Positions 5,535 to 5,724 of a DNA stretch of 5,724 bases are shown here, piece by piece. The stretch comes from Candidatus Zhuqueibacterota bacterium 4484_188 (GTDB lineage: Bacteria; Calditrichota; Calditrichia; RBG-13-44-9), in contig MVCZ01000134.1 in assembly GCA_002049825.1 (NCBI GenBank), positions 1-5,724 of the forward strand, in the 5' to 3' direction. Made by a program: the position numbers and the translations under genes. The notes beneath the pieces are model-generated. The model searched no databases. It saw only the letters and a list, made by a program, of their open reading frames with translations, and was not told the origin of the DNA. Within the stretch, counting starts at the first letter, position 1. Every line of letters begins with the position of its first letter.

Positions 5535-5724
5535 ATGGAAATTCAAATGGTTGACCTGAAACGCCAGTATCAAAAATATAAAAGCGAATTTGAGCCGGCG
5601 GTACTCAACGTGCTCAATTTGCCGAAGAGATGAAGCAGTACCTCGGCGTAAAACATGCCATTCCCTGTGCCAACGGCACCGATGCGCTGCAAATTTCCCT
5701 GATGGCGTTAAACATCGGTCCGGG
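5535..5724 (+). pseudogene. DegT/DnrJ/EryC1/StrS sugar aminotransferase, 5' end, frame broken
   Basis: This is the start of a PLP-dependent aminotransferase of the DegT/DnrJ/EryC1/StrS family, which places amino groups on nucleotide-linked keto-sugars for surface polysaccharides or glycosylation. The N-terminus MEIQMVDLKRQYQKYK and the later FAEEMKQYLGVKHAIPCANGT with DALQ are clear family signatures; NGTDAL lies in the cofactor-phosphate binding region. They are in different frames. The first frame runs through EPAVLNVLN and stops at TGA 5631-5633; the second resumes with FAEEM at 5618 and stays open to the window end. Relatives have about 12-14 residues between these points, including the well-conserved TAFI-x-G-x-x-V segment. 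A loss of 3n+1 bases, roughly 37-40, would explain both the gap and the shift. The catalytic Lys lies beyond the window. A functional protein is not expected from this reading; the cause may be biological or an assembly fault. Confidence 0.8.

Overview
The window looks like part of a chromosome from a bacterium of the Fibrobacterota-Chlorobiota-Bacteroidota (FCB) side of the tree, perhaps Calditrichota or candidate phylum KSB1. The main evidence is a secreted protein ending in a WPNPFNAT...SGVYIIQV type A sorting domain, the tag read by the type IX secretion system (T9SS). Two upstream regions also resemble the Bacteroidota promoter pattern TTTG-N19/20-TAnnTTTG. The lineage is an inference; no rRNA or other marker is present.

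Layout, left to right. (1) The last 68 codons of an S9-family serine peptidase on the + strand. (2) A convergent minus-strand gene for an exported, six-Asp-box (sialidase-like) beta-propeller with a T9SS sorting domain; it and its flanks look AT-richer than the rest. (3) An AT-rich divergent intergenic region. (4) A YtnP-like metallo-beta-lactamase-fold hydrolase whose reading frame is broken by an apparent loss of about 20 bases just after the IDTG motif. (5) A two-gene ABC-2 type transporter, ATPase then six-helix permease, with an 8-base overlap; the ATPase has no ATG, GTG or TTG in frame upstream of its Walker A motif. (6) About 600 bases without an intact gene, holding a nested palindromic repeat of the GTCATTCCC...GGGAATGAC type and a possible decayed antisense ORF. 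(7) The start of a DegT/DnrJ/EryC1/StrS sugar aminotransferase, also frame-broken, with about a dozen expected residues missing.

The genes do not form an obvious single pathway. Only the ABC pair is clearly one functional unit. The most notable feature of the window is that two independent conserved genes carry internal losses that shift the frame, and a third (the ABC ATPase) has an anomalous start. This could be real gene decay or an assembly problem, and the sequence alone cannot decide which. I found no CRISPR array, tRNA, rRNA or intact transposase, and no convincing new multi-gene system.
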